Assembly (NCBI GenBank): GCA_963717195.1
Contig: CAVQVR010000001.1
Location: forward strand, 434,001 to 498,000
DNA from: JACDAE01 sp963717195
Lineage (GTDB): Bacteria; Chloroflexota; Ktedonobacteria; Ktedonobacterales; Ktedonobacteraceae
Direction of reading: 5' to 3'
Length of the DNA: 64,000 nucleotides
Part shown: positions 18,805 to 26,904 of the stretch, piece after piece
Numbering within the stretch: the first letter of the stretch is position 1
How the letters are laid out: each line of letters starts with the position of its first letter
Translations under genes and position numbers: made by a program
The notes under the pieces: generated by a model
Told to the model about the DNA's origin: nothing
What the model saw: the letters and a program-made list of their open reading frames with translations, nothing else
Databases searched by the model: none

Positions 18805-19761
18805 TCATTTTACAAGTCCCTTACGTCGCATCTGATCCAGGTCATACTCTGGCGGCTCCAATGGACTAATACCAGCTGCCGCACTGGCCCAGCCAATCTG
18901 AGCAAAACCAAAACTCAAACCTCGCGCCACCGTTGCAGGCTGCTCATCTGACACCAGGCTCAGGCACTCCTGCCGCTGCTCAATAGCCTTTGCATCACTA
19001 TCCAAACCCCGAAAACCATCCAGTAGCGACGCATGAGGCGCGAAATCATTATAAGGAACATTCATGCCTGCTGCAATTAAGAACAGCCAGTAGCCAACCT
19101 GGCTTCCTTCAAGAATGGTATCCAACTGGCGACCAGAGTGTACATGCTCCCCTACCTGCACACCGGCCAGTTCCTGCAGTTCATCGGCGAGGCGTGATAC
19201 CAGGTAGCTCTGACTATGCTCCTGCAATAGACGCGATGTATTCGACTCCTCGCTCAGATCGTGATCGCGTAAATAGAGATAGACGCCATATAATTGACGC
19301 AGTTCCACCTCTAACTTCTGTTCCATCTCTGGCGTTATAGAGTCTCTGACTATAGGAATTTTCTGTTCTGAACTCACGGCTGGCTCCTTGACGCTAGAAT
19401 AGACAACTTCAGGATCAAATACACGCTCCGCTACCGTTTCATAACTATCATCAGCCTGCAAACGACGATAATAACAACTGGCATACCCATCATGGCACGC
19501 TGCACCACCATGCTGCACCACACGTATCAAGAGACTGTTCTCTTCGCAATTGATAAAAATAGCGCGCACTTCCTGCACATTTCCTGACCGTTCTCCCTTG
19601 TGCCAGATCGCATTGCGCGAACGACTGTAGAAGTGCGTCTCACCCGTCTCACGCGTTAAACGTAATGCTTCTTCGTTCATAAAAGCAACCATCAGGACTT
19701 CTCGACTCGTTGCATCTTGAATAACTGCAGGCACTAACCCCTGGCGATCAAATGTTAACAT
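18805..19761 (-). CDS. hisI: HisI-like phosphoribosyl-AMP cyclohydrolase with extra C-terminal domain
   Basis: Residues 1 to ~105 are the HisI fold, which opens the ring of phosphoribosyl-AMP in histidine synthesis: SREVLMVAFMN, TGETHFYSRSRN-x-IWHKGERSGN, and the zinc cysteines C89 and C96 in ACHDGYASCYYR, with C72. The usual Mg-binding Asp triad (DxDxD) is replaced by N71-C72-E73-E74-N75, so activity needs checking. Residues ~130-318 are not HisE in any obvious way. They are mostly helical, with LADELQELAGVQVGEH and EGSQVGYWLFLIAAGMNVP, which could be a diverged MazG/HisE-like pyrophosphatase; this is speculative. A GGAGAGGA ribosome site precedes the ATG. The gene is separated from the other his genes by an oppositely oriented histidine kinase gene. 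Confidence 0.85.
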   Translation of the reverse strand: MLTFDRQGLVPAVIQDATSREVLMVAFMNEEALRLTRETGETHFYSRSRNAIWHKGERSGNVQEVRAIFINCEENSLLIRVVQHGGAACHDGYASCYYRRLQADDSYETVAERVFDPEVVYSSVKEPAVSSEQKIPIVRDSITPEMEQKLEVELRQLYGVYLYLRDHDLSEESNTSRLLQEHSQSYLVSRLADELQELAGVQVGEHVHSGRQLDTILEGSQVGYWLFLIAAGMNVPYNDFAPHASLLDGFRGLDSDAKAIEQRQECLSLVSDEQPATVARGLSFGFAQIGWASAAAGISPLEPPEYDLDQMRRKGLVK

Positions 19762-20168
19762 AGCTTCTTGAAGGCTCCTCTCCTACTTTTCATACATTGA
19801 TCTGCTCATTTCAGAGAGCACGACAGCGAACATTCTTCTTAATTACCACGTTTTCTTTACGACATTCTTGCGCCCTTAAGATGCCAGGTTATTAGGCTGG
19901 TGGGTATATCATATCACACGTAATAACCTCTGCCAGCTTAAAGAAATATGGTGATCAGTTCCAGTGCCTCTGGCTTTAAGAAGGGTTCGATGGCAGGTAA
20001 ACTATTTGTTGAGGATCTTTCTAATGGGAAAGGAGATGCAATAGCGATGACGCGTGACGAAATGATTACAAGCAAGGCGCAATAATGCACTATGCATTAG
20101 TCTATTGTATATGCTATACTTCTTCGTGAGAAAAAAAGCACTTCCTCTATGGCAGAGGAGTGAGTTCA
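19762..20168. other. Divergent promoter region, hisI / histidine kinase
   Basis: About 400 bases between divergent genes. TATACT at 20115-20120 is a plausible -10 for the kinase gene, with only a weak -35 17 bases upstream. No repeats or RNA were recognised. Confidence 0.35.
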
Positions 20169-21407
20169 TTGAGAGGCGCATATGGGATGAAACTACCTGA
20201 TCGCGTAACTACCTTCTTACAGCAGGTACACGCACTCCCACTCTCCTGGCTGAAATTCTCGCGTGGCAAGCGTCTGCTCATAGTGACATTCTCTTATTGG
20301 CTGGGAATCGCTGGCCTCTGGCTCCTCTTTCCCCAAACGCACAATGGATCAACCATGTTTCTACCCATCATCAGCACATGCTGGCTCTTCCGTTATCGCG
20401 GCCTACTCATAAGTCTTGTACTCAATGGAGTTGCCTTCCAACTGACCTACATCTTCCTGTTACGAGGTCTGTTGCCTGATCAAGCATTCGTGGAGGGCGG
20501 GATCATCGGATTTGGAACCTCGCTTGGCCTTGGCCTGGTAGTCTGCTGGTTAAGAACAACGGTTGAGCTCCTGCAAGCAGCTCGTCAACACGCCCTTGCT
20601 GCTGAGCAAGAACGCTTGCAGGCCTTGGAGGCGGAACGCCACCTCACACTTGCCTATGAGCAACAGCGTAAAATCAATGAGATCAAAGATCAGATTCTGC
20701 TGCATGTGAGCCATGAATTGCGTACGCCACTCACTGTATTGGGCAGCTTTCTAGAGTTGCTCCAAGAGTACTTTGAACAGTTAGACCCGGCGGAGCGCAT
20801 CCAGGTGCTAGCTCAGGCACTAATGAGCTATGAAGAACTCGTCGACCTGGTAAATCGGGTATTGGATGCCGTCACGATCACCGGAGCGTTTCCCTTCGCT
20901 CGCCGTGAAGGTATTTCTATACGCCAGGTGGTGCAGGATGTACTGACCCATCTTGATCCTCTGAATGTACAGGCATATACCATCCGTCTGTTGGTGGATA
21001 AAAAGATTCTAGTATGGGCAGATCCGCAATACCTCTATCGTGTGCTACAGAATCTGCTCAATAATGCCTTCAAGTATGTGCCAACACACACGATAATCAG
21101 CATTGAGGCAGTGCAGCCAACTCCTTTTTCTCAAGTGTGCCTTAGTGTGCAAGATGCCGGTCCTGGCATTCCTCCCGAAGAACTCCCTCTCCTCTTTGAG
21201 AAGCTTGTGCGCCTCAAGCGTGATCTGGCTGGGCCTACCCGTGGAACTGGCCTGGGACTCTACATCTGCAAGCACTTAGTCGAAGCAATGGGAGGACGCA
21301 TCTGGGTCGAGAGCTCAGGTCGCATGGGGGAAGGTAGCCGCTTTTGCGTGACTCTGCCTCCCTACATCTTTCAAGACTCCGTCCGCGAAGAACCTACAGA
21401 ATCGTAG
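20169..21407 (+). CDS. Membrane sensor histidine kinase (orphan)
   Basis: A two-component sensor kinase of about 412 residues. About five hydrophobic segments occupy residues ~35-125, with short loops and no large extracellular domain, so it probably senses something within the membrane. A coiled-coil linker (AAEQERLQALEAER) leads to the HisKA helix LLHVSHELRTPL with the phospho-accepting His near residue 182. The ATPase domain has QNLLNNAFKYV (N box), DAGPGIPPE (G1) and GTGLGLYICK (G2). No response regulator is adjacent, so its partner is elsewhere. Start is uncertain: TTG at 20169 sits eight bases after GAGGAG, and ATG at 20187 is also possible. The 3' end overlaps the convergent hisF by 37 bp. 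Confidence 0.9.
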   Translation: MRGAYGMKLPDRVTTFLQQVHALPLSWLKFSRGKRLLIVTFSYWLGIAGLWLLFPQTHNGSTMFLPIISTCWLFRYRGLLISLVLNGVAFQLTYIFLLRGLLPDQAFVEGGIIGFGTSLGLGLVVCWLRTTVELLQAARQHALAAEQERLQALEAERHLTLAYEQQRKINEIKDQILLHVSHELRTPLTVLGSFLELLQEYFEQLDPAERIQVLAQALMSYEELVDLVNRVLDAVTITGAFPFARREGISIRQVVQDVLTHLDPLNVQAYTIRLLVDKKILVWADPQYLYRVLQNLLNNAFKYVPTHTIISIEAVQPTPFSQVCLSVQDAGPGIPPEELPLLFEKLVRLKRDLAGPTRGTGLGLYICKHLVEAMGGRIWVESSGRMGEGSRFCVTLPPYIFQDSVREEPTES

Positions 21408-22168
21408 GGGCGCACCAGCACATCCCTGCCCTGCAAATAGCGCTTCACATCCCTCACACGATATTCGCCAAAGTGGAAGATGGAAGCCGCCAGCGCAGCG
21501 TCAGCTCCACCAACCGTAAATCCATCGTAGAAATGCTCCAACGCTCCAACGCCGCCAGATGCAATTACAGGAACGCTGACAGCCGCCGATATTTTCGCCG
21601 TAAGCACAAGATCATAGCCCAGTTTTGTACCATCGCGATCCATACTGGTAAGCAGAATTTCACCTGCACCCAGTTCCACGGCACGTTGCGCCCATTCTAT
21701 CGCATCAATTCCCGTAGGAGTACGCCCCCCGTGAATGTACACTTCGTACCCATTTGGCATCGTAGCATTCGAGCGAGCATCAATTGCCAGGACGATACAT
21801 TGAGAACCAAATTGCTCTGCACCCGCACGCAAAACATCTGGATTCTGTACCGCTGCAGTATTGAGCGATGTCTTGTCAGCACCCGCTCTCAATGTGGCTT
21901 TAATATCCTCGACCGTGCGAATACCACCACCAACCGTTACAGGGATGAAGACACTTTCGGCTGTTCGTAACACCACATCAAGCATAGTAGCTCGCTTCTC
22001 ATGCGAGGCAGTAATATCGAGAAAAACTACTTCGTCCGCGCCTTCCTCGTTATAAAATGCAGCCAGCTCGACGGGATCACCTGCATCGCGTAGGCTGAGA
22101 AAGTTTACACCCTTGACAACACGGCCATTGGCAACGTCCAGACAAGGAATAATACGTTTGGTGAGCAT
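21371..22168 (-). CDS. hisF: Imidazole glycerol phosphate synthase, cyclase subunit HisF
   Basis: The (beta/alpha)8 cyclase of histidine synthesis, which works with the HisH glutaminase to make imidazole-glycerol phosphate and AICAR. It begins MLTKRIIPCLDVANGRVVKG with the catalytic Asp in PCLD (D11); the second catalytic Asp is in LAIDARSN, and a phosphate-binding IASGGVGALEH motif follows. The 265 residues exceed the usual ~253 because of a C-terminal tail that overlaps the histidine-kinase gene on the other strand. GAGGAG precedes the ATG. It is the last gene of the leftward his cluster, five bases after hisA. Confidence 0.97.
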   Translation of the reverse strand: MLTKRIIPCLDVANGRVVKGVNFLSLRDAGDPVELAAFYNEEGADEVVFLDITASHEKRATMLDVVLRTAESVFIPVTVGGGIRTVEDIKATLRAGADKTSLNTAAVQNPDVLRAGAEQFGSQCIVLAIDARSNATMPNGYEVYIHGGRTPTGIDAIEWAQRAVELGAGEILLTSMDRDGTKLGYDLVLTAKISAAVSVPVIASGGVGALEHFYDGFTVGGADAALAASIFHFGEYRVRDVKRYLQGRDVLVRPYDSVGSSRTES

Positions 22169-22173
22169 GATCT

Positions 22174-22890
22174 CTACTCCTCTATCTCACGAATGGCTAT
22201 GGCAAGATCGATATCTCCTGTGTAAAGAGCTTTGCCAACGATTATCCCTTCAACTCCTAACTTTGCCAGTTCCCGCAGATCCTCCAAATTATGCACACCA
22301 CCAGAGGCAATCAATGCACGAGGTGTTGCACGCTGCATGTTTGCTAACGCCCCCAGATTAGGTCCGCTAAGCGTTCCGTCACGGGCAATATCGGTATAGA
22401 CGAAACGTTGCACACCCAACTCATCAAGATTACGTACCAACGTTGTAGCCTCTACGCCCGATGTCTCGTACCAACCCGCTATCGCAACCCGGCCACCGCG
22501 TGCATCTATACCCACAATAATCTGCTCTCCCCAACGCTCTAACGCCTCTTGCAGCAGCTCACGGTCGGTAAGCGCGATGGTACCCAGAATGACACGTTCG
22601 ATTCCCAGCCCAAGAATGCGCTCAATATGAACCAGCGAACGCATCCCGCCTCCAACTTCAATGTGCAGCTTTGTGGCCGCTCGTATGCGCCCAATGACCT
22701 CGATGTTGACAGGCATCCCCTGCTTCGCACCATCCAGATCAACAACGTGCAACCAGCTCGCACCAGCCTCTTGCCAGCGCAATGCGACCTGTACCGGGTC
22801 AGTATCATAGGTCGTTACCTGCCCATAATCGCCCTGGTAGAGACGCACACAGTGACCGTCTTTAATATCGATAGCAGGCAGAATAATCAT
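22174..22890 (-). CDS. hisA: ProFAR isomerase HisA
   Basis: The (beta/alpha)8 isomerase that opens the ribose of ProFAR to PRFAR in histidine synthesis. MIILPAIDIKDGHCVRLYQGDYG carries the catalytic Asp (D8); later motifs are LHVVDLDGAKQG, EVGGGMRS, YTDIARDGTLSGPN (second Asp) and IASGGVHN. The start at 22890 is chosen because ATGA overlaps the hisH stop codon, a classic coupled junction; an ATG four codons earlier would overlap hisH by 16 bp. At 238 residues it has normal length. Confidence 0.97.
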   Translation of the reverse strand: MIILPAIDIKDGHCVRLYQGDYGQVTTYDTDPVQVALRWQEAGASWLHVVDLDGAKQGMPVNIEVIGRIRAATKLHIEVGGGMRSLVHIERILGLGIERVILGTIALTDRELLQEALERWGEQIIVGIDARGGRVAIAGWYETSGVEATTLVRNLDELGVQRFVYTDIARDGTLSGPNLGALANMQRATPRALIASGGVHNLEDLRELAKLGVEGIIVGKALYTGDIDLAIAIREIEE

Positions 22891-23495
22891 CGATTCACCC
22901 ATTTCACAAAGTTCTTCAGCATCTGCTGACCTACCACGCCGCTCTTCTCAGGGTGAAATTGCGTCCCCCATACCTGGTCGGTTGCAATGACGCTGCAAAA
23001 AGGTGAACCATAGTCAGTCACTGCCGCCACACCATGCCGATCGTACGGTTCGACATAATAAGAGTGCACAAAATAGAAGTACGCCTCGGATGGCACTCCT
23101 GCAAAGATAGGCTGGTTGTCGTGCAGCGGCCTCACCTGGTTCCAGCCCATATGAGGAATTTTTGGGCCATGGGGAATGCGCCTCACCTCTCCCGAGAAGA
23201 GACCAAGGCCCGCAACTTCGCCTTCATCATGGTGCTGTGCCAGCAATTGCATACCAAGACAGATGCCCAGAAATGGCTTGCCCTGCTGTGTTGCGCTACG
23301 AATGGCATCGTCCAATCCACGCTCTTTCATACGCGCCATCGCAGTACCACCTGCTCCAACGCCAGGGAGCACAACCGCACGAGCCTCGGCTACAACCTGT
23401 GGATCATCGGTCACACGCACCTTTGCTCCGACATGCTCAAGCGCCTTTTCGATACTATGAATGTTGGCTGCTCCATAATCAATAATTGCTATCAT
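22887..23495 (-). CDS. hisH: Imidazole glycerol phosphate synthase, glutaminase subunit HisH
   Basis: A class I glutamine amidotransferase of 202 residues that passes ammonia to HisF. The catalytic Cys is in FLGICLGMQLL, and the His/Glu pair in GTQFHPEKSG. VLPGVGAGGTAMARM forms the oxyanion region. Start: ATG at 23495 begins MIAIIDYGAANIHS and has GGGAG seven bases upstream. The longer frame to 23645 would add 50 residues that simply re-read the end of the preceding gene. It starts two bases after the stop of the HAD/APH fusion and overlaps hisA by four. Confidence 0.97.
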   Translation of the reverse strand: MIAIIDYGAANIHSIEKALEHVGAKVRVTDDPQVVAEARAVVLPGVGAGGTAMARMKERGLDDAIRSATQQGKPFLGICLGMQLLAQHHDEGEVAGLGLFSGEVRRIPHGPKIPHMGWNQVRPLHDNQPIFAGVPSEAYFYFVHSYYVEPYDRHGVAAVTDYGSPFCSVIATDQVWGTQFHPEKSGVVGQQMLKNFVKWVNR

Positions 23496-23497
23496 GC

Positions 23498-25834
23498 TCA
23501 ATCTCCCAAAATCGCTAGATTGCTCATCTCCATCGCCAGCGATAGGCCCAACCAGCACACGGCTGGTGGAATACGTTGCGTATCCAACAGGTTTATGGTC
23601 AATAATGGGCAACACATCAATGCTAGCGTCAGTATCTCGTACCAATCGTCAGGCAAGGCATTTGACGAACGCAACCATGCCTTTAGAGGTTGCAGAAGAT
23701 ACTCTCGCTTCGTCTCAAGTATTGCCCTCCTCACCGGCGTCAGCACATAGTTATGTTCAACAAAGACGCAGCCATTGCGTAGCTCCACCGCTATGTGCAG
23801 ATCACGTGCCACCTCAGCCGGGAAATACATCCATGTTGCAAATATATTATGGAAGAATGGTTTAACAATATCAAGTAAAACACCGTGCCGTCCCGCGAAG
23901 GCGGGATCGAAGTAACGGTAATAACGCTGCTGCTCCAGAAATACGTTTCCGAAATGGGCATCACCATGCCCAATTATGGTCGCCGCTTCCCGTGCCGGAT
24001 GCAATACAATCTTCGCTCGTTCGATGGACGTGCCTAGCGTCTCATTTCTACCTGCCACAAACGTTCCATTAATCGACCAGCGATAGCGCAGCAAGTCCTC
24101 AAAGAGTATGCTCGCTTCGGGCTTCAGATCGTTTCCAGGTAAAGGCACGCGTTTCCCAGCATAAAAATGGGCAAGACGTCCGCCAGTCAGACGATGCCAG
24201 AACAGCTGATGGATCGGTGCACGGGCATGCTCTTCAGCGCTACTGAATGCCAAATTCGTCTGATAAATCGCCAGTAGTCGCTCACATTCGAGCTTCTCGG
24301 CAGCAGCCAGCATCTCAACGGTGGCAAATGTTTTCGCGCCCGTCTCGACCTCACGCATCAAATCAAACATCACAGGATCATGCACCACGGGATAGATGAC
24401 CATCTGCTGCCCCTTCTCATGCAAGGTGCGTAGTGGCCTGACGATATTATACCCAGCCTTGTAGAGCATTTCGGCGTGATAGTATTCTTCCAGCACACCC
24501 TTCTCCTCCACGTGCGTCTTGAAGAAATATTCTTCGTCATGCAAGCGATAGACACCGTTGAACGAATTGAGCGAGACAGCTTTCGGGGTTAGAGTAATAC
24601 TATCTACCTCTAAATGCATATGCAGCGCAAACCAGCGCCGCAACAGCAATTCGGCCTTCGCAAGATCGGAGAATTGCAGACGCTGTATAGTTATGAGATC
24701 GTCAATACGCGCAAGTAAAGCAGGCACATGCGTCACATCAGCGACAATAAAGTCTGGCCGACTCTGCTCAAGCAAGCTACGCGCTTCGGAAGTTCGTGAA
24801 CCAGTCAGAACGGCGATAGTGAGCGCTCCGGCTGCCCGCCCACCGGCGACATCACTGGGAGTATCTCCCACAATAACGAAACTCCCACGGGGCAACGAGG
24901 GCTGCCCTGGTTGATACTCTGGATTTGCGGCCCGTAAAAACTGATAGGGATGCGGCTTCACCAGGGAGATTGTATCGCCTTTCGCACGCAACTCCGCCTC
25001 AGCTTGCGCCACCTCAGTATGCGTCACAATACGCGCTTCATCAAAACACTGGAGCAGGCCATAATTTTTGAGAGGCGCAATCCCCTCCACGCCTGGACGT
25101 CCGGTTGCCACTCCCAGAATATACCCCTGCTCACGCAACTGCTCCAATGCTAGACGCATCTTCCCTATTGGCAGGAGTGGCTGTTCAAAGTGAATACAGC
25201 CCGGTTTTCCCGGTTGAGTTGGAGGATGACCATAACTCTGTGCATAGAGGTCAGCACCAAGATACCATTCCTGAAAGAGATTCTGGCAGAACTGCCAGGA
25301 GGAACTATAACGGGCAAAGACATTCTCTATAGGATGACCGAGGAGCATACTGGCATATTCGTTGAAACGATTGATTAATTCCAGGCCGGTAGCTCCTTGA
25401 AACGGCGCTTGCGAGAAGATATGGAACATTGCAGGATCAATCACCTTACGCTCTGGTGGCAACTTCGCAAGTTCATGCCGAAAGGCAGCGATCCAATCTT
25501 CTTGCGCTGGTCTCAATGGAAGTAGAACGGAGATGTCGGGTAGACGTGTCAGCAAGGTAACGAGGTAGAGGCAAAAACCGCAATAACAGGTATCCCAGTT
25601 GGAATTTACGGAACGCGCTTTAAAGTCCGCAATTATCTCTATAGGAAGGATCTGACGGCTGAGCTGACGACTTTCTACAGCAGTTTGTACGGGTCGATAT
25701 GCATCGGTTGTGTCAGCAATATTCCAATACTGTAAACTATAGAGCAACTCATGCAGCACGAGACCAGCAGTATCCCAATACGCCTCTTCACTGGTGATGA
25801 CGCCATCAAGGTCAAATACGACAATGTTACTCAA
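23498..25834 (-). CDS. HAD phosphatase fused to a kinase-fold (APH-like) domain, within the his cluster
   Basis: A 778-residue fusion. Residues 1 to ~385 are a HAD hydrolase: DLDGV (nucleophile D8, acid/base D10), TGRPG at 244-248, VKPHP (K293) and GDTPSD at 323-328. It carries a large insertion (residues ~35-200) that includes a CYCGFC cluster. Residues ~400-778 look like an aminoglycoside-phosphotransferase/choline-kinase fold: YFFKTH (K439, ATP lysine), IYPVVH, the catalytic-loop motif HGDAHFGN at 623-630, and a DP at 643-644 in place of the metal-binding Asp motif. It starts with TTG overlapping the hisG stop by four bases, and hisH begins two bases after its end, so it is co-translated with his genes. 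A histidinol-phosphate phosphatase (HisN) role is tempting, since no other is visible here, but unproven; a repair or salvage role is equally possible. Confidence 0.8.
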   Translation of the reverse strand: MSNIVVFDLDGVITSEEAYWDTAGLVLHELLYSLQYWNIADTTDAYRPVQTAVESRQLSRQILPIEIIADFKARSVNSNWDTCYCGFCLYLVTLLTRLPDISVLLPLRPAQEDWIAAFRHELAKLPPERKVIDPAMFHIFSQAPFQGATGLELINRFNEYASMLLGHPIENVFARYSSSWQFCQNLFQEWYLGADLYAQSYGHPPTQPGKPGCIHFEQPLLPIGKMRLALEQLREQGYILGVATGRPGVEGIAPLKNYGLLQCFDEARIVTHTEVAQAEAELRAKGDTISLVKPHPYQFLRAANPEYQPGQPSLPRGSFVIVGDTPSDVAGGRAAGALTIAVLTGSRTSEARSLLEQSRPDFIVADVTHVPALLARIDDLITIQRLQFSDLAKAELLLRRWFALHMHLEVDSITLTPKAVSLNSFNGVYRLHDEEYFFKTHVEEKGVLEEYYHAEMLYKAGYNIVRPLRTLHEKGQQMVIYPVVHDPVMFDLMREVETGAKTFATVEMLAAAEKLECERLLAIYQTNLAFSSAEEHARAPIHQLFWHRLTGGRLAHFYAGKRVPLPGNDLKPEASILFEDLLRYRWSINGTFVAGRNETLGTSIERAKIVLHPAREAATIIGHGDAHFGNVFLEQQRYYRYFDPAFAGRHGVLLDIVKPFFHNIFATWMYFPAEVARDLHIAVELRNGCVFVEHNYVLTPVRRAILETKREYLLQPLKAWLRSSNALPDDWYEILTLALMCCPLLTINLLDTQRIPPAVCWLGLSLAMEMSNLAILGD

Positions 25835-26904
25835 CGTAACCTCTTTAATCGTTCGCGTAGGGCACGAACGCTGATTGACTCCTCCACGAAACGATAGGTA
25901 AGGGGAGTCACATTGACATGAGAAGCTCCAGCGCTCCGTAGTACTGCAACGATCTCTAACAGTTCGGGTGCACCAACGTTCACCACACCGGAGATCGTAT
26001 ACTCCTCAGGCGCTGTCGTATTCGTTAAATCAGAGGTCGCAACGCGAAACTCGCTATCTGAGACTACAGCTTTCAGACGCTGATTCAATTTGATGCAGAT
26101 ATGTTGCATTGCCTCAATGCTCTCGCCATGCATATATGCGGTCAGCATGGAACGGTTACGCGCCTGCATTCGTGCATCGATCAATTCGAGCATCGTCTCT
26201 GCCACTCTTAGCGCAGCCTCGTCATGAAGTAACATATCTGCATTGCTAATCAAACAGGACTGGGAGCGCAAGACGGTGCCATCGTCCAGCAACTTAAGAT
26301 GATTCTCGCGTAGAGTCGTCCCTGTTTCGGTAAGATCCACGATCAAGTCAGCAGTATCAGTGAGCGGGGCCGCTTCCAGAGCACCATGAGGTGAAAATAT
26401 TTTGCAGTGGGTAATATTGTGACGACGCAGGAACTGCCCCGTCAACACCGGATATTTGGTGGCGATGCGCAGACCCCGCCCCCTATGCGTCTGATAGTAA
26501 CCGGAGAGATGCCAGAGGTCAGCACAATTGCTCACGTCAATCCAGGTTTCGGGCACTGCAATCACAAGACGGCAACTACCATAGCCCAGATCGCGCTCCA
26601 GCATCATCAGATCTCCGTCACGACCATTCTCTTCCTCTTCCTCATCTCCATAGCCGCGATGCTCGGCCAATAAATCATAACCGGTAATACCGAGAGTGGC
26701 ATCACCACTCTGTACCAGTGCAGGAATATCGGCAACACGCTGGAAGACGACCTCAATCTCAGGCATCCCCTTGATACTTGCCAGATATTGACGTGGATTG
26801 CTACGACTGACCTTCATACCACATTCTGTCAGGAAATTCAGGGTGGAAGTCTCCAATGCACCTTTGCTCGGTAAGGCGAGACGTACTCTACTCTTAACAC
26901 TCAT
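25831..26904 (-). CDS. hisG: ATP phosphoribosyltransferase HisG
   Basis: First committed step of histidine synthesis: ATP plus PRPP to phosphoribosyl-ATP. Recognised from RLALPSKGALETSTLNFLTECGMKV, the DIPALVQSGDATLGITGYDLL segment, and DLIVDLTETGTTLRENHLKLL, the PRPP-binding loop. A Glu-rich insertion (residues ~88-100) is unusual. At 357 residues it is longer than the HisZ-dependent short form (~210), and the final ~80 residues could be a regulatory C-terminal domain like that of the long form. It overlaps the upstream synthetase-like gene and the downstream fusion gene by four bases each, so all three are translationally coupled. Confidence 0.93.
   Translation of the reverse strand: MSVKSRVRLALPSKGALETSTLNFLTECGMKVSRSNPRQYLASIKGMPEIEVVFQRVADIPALVQSGDATLGITGYDLLAEHRGYGDEEEEENGRDGDLMMLERDLGYGSCRLVIAVPETWIDVSNCADLWHLSGYYQTHRGRGLRIATKYPVLTGQFLRRHNITHCKIFSPHGALEAAPLTDTADLIVDLTETGTTLRENHLKLLDDGTVLRSQSCLISNADMLLHDEAALRVAETMLELIDARMQARNRSMLTAYMHGESIEAMQHICIKLNQRLKAVVSDSEFRVATSDLTNTTAPEEYTISGVVNVGAPELLEIVAVLRSAGASHVNVTPLTYRFVEESISVRALRERLKRLR

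Noticed and set aside
23495..23645. N-terminal extension of HisH by 50 residues
   Set aside because: The extra codons re-read the end of the HAD/APH fusion gene in another frame, and the ribosome site fits the ATG at 23495.
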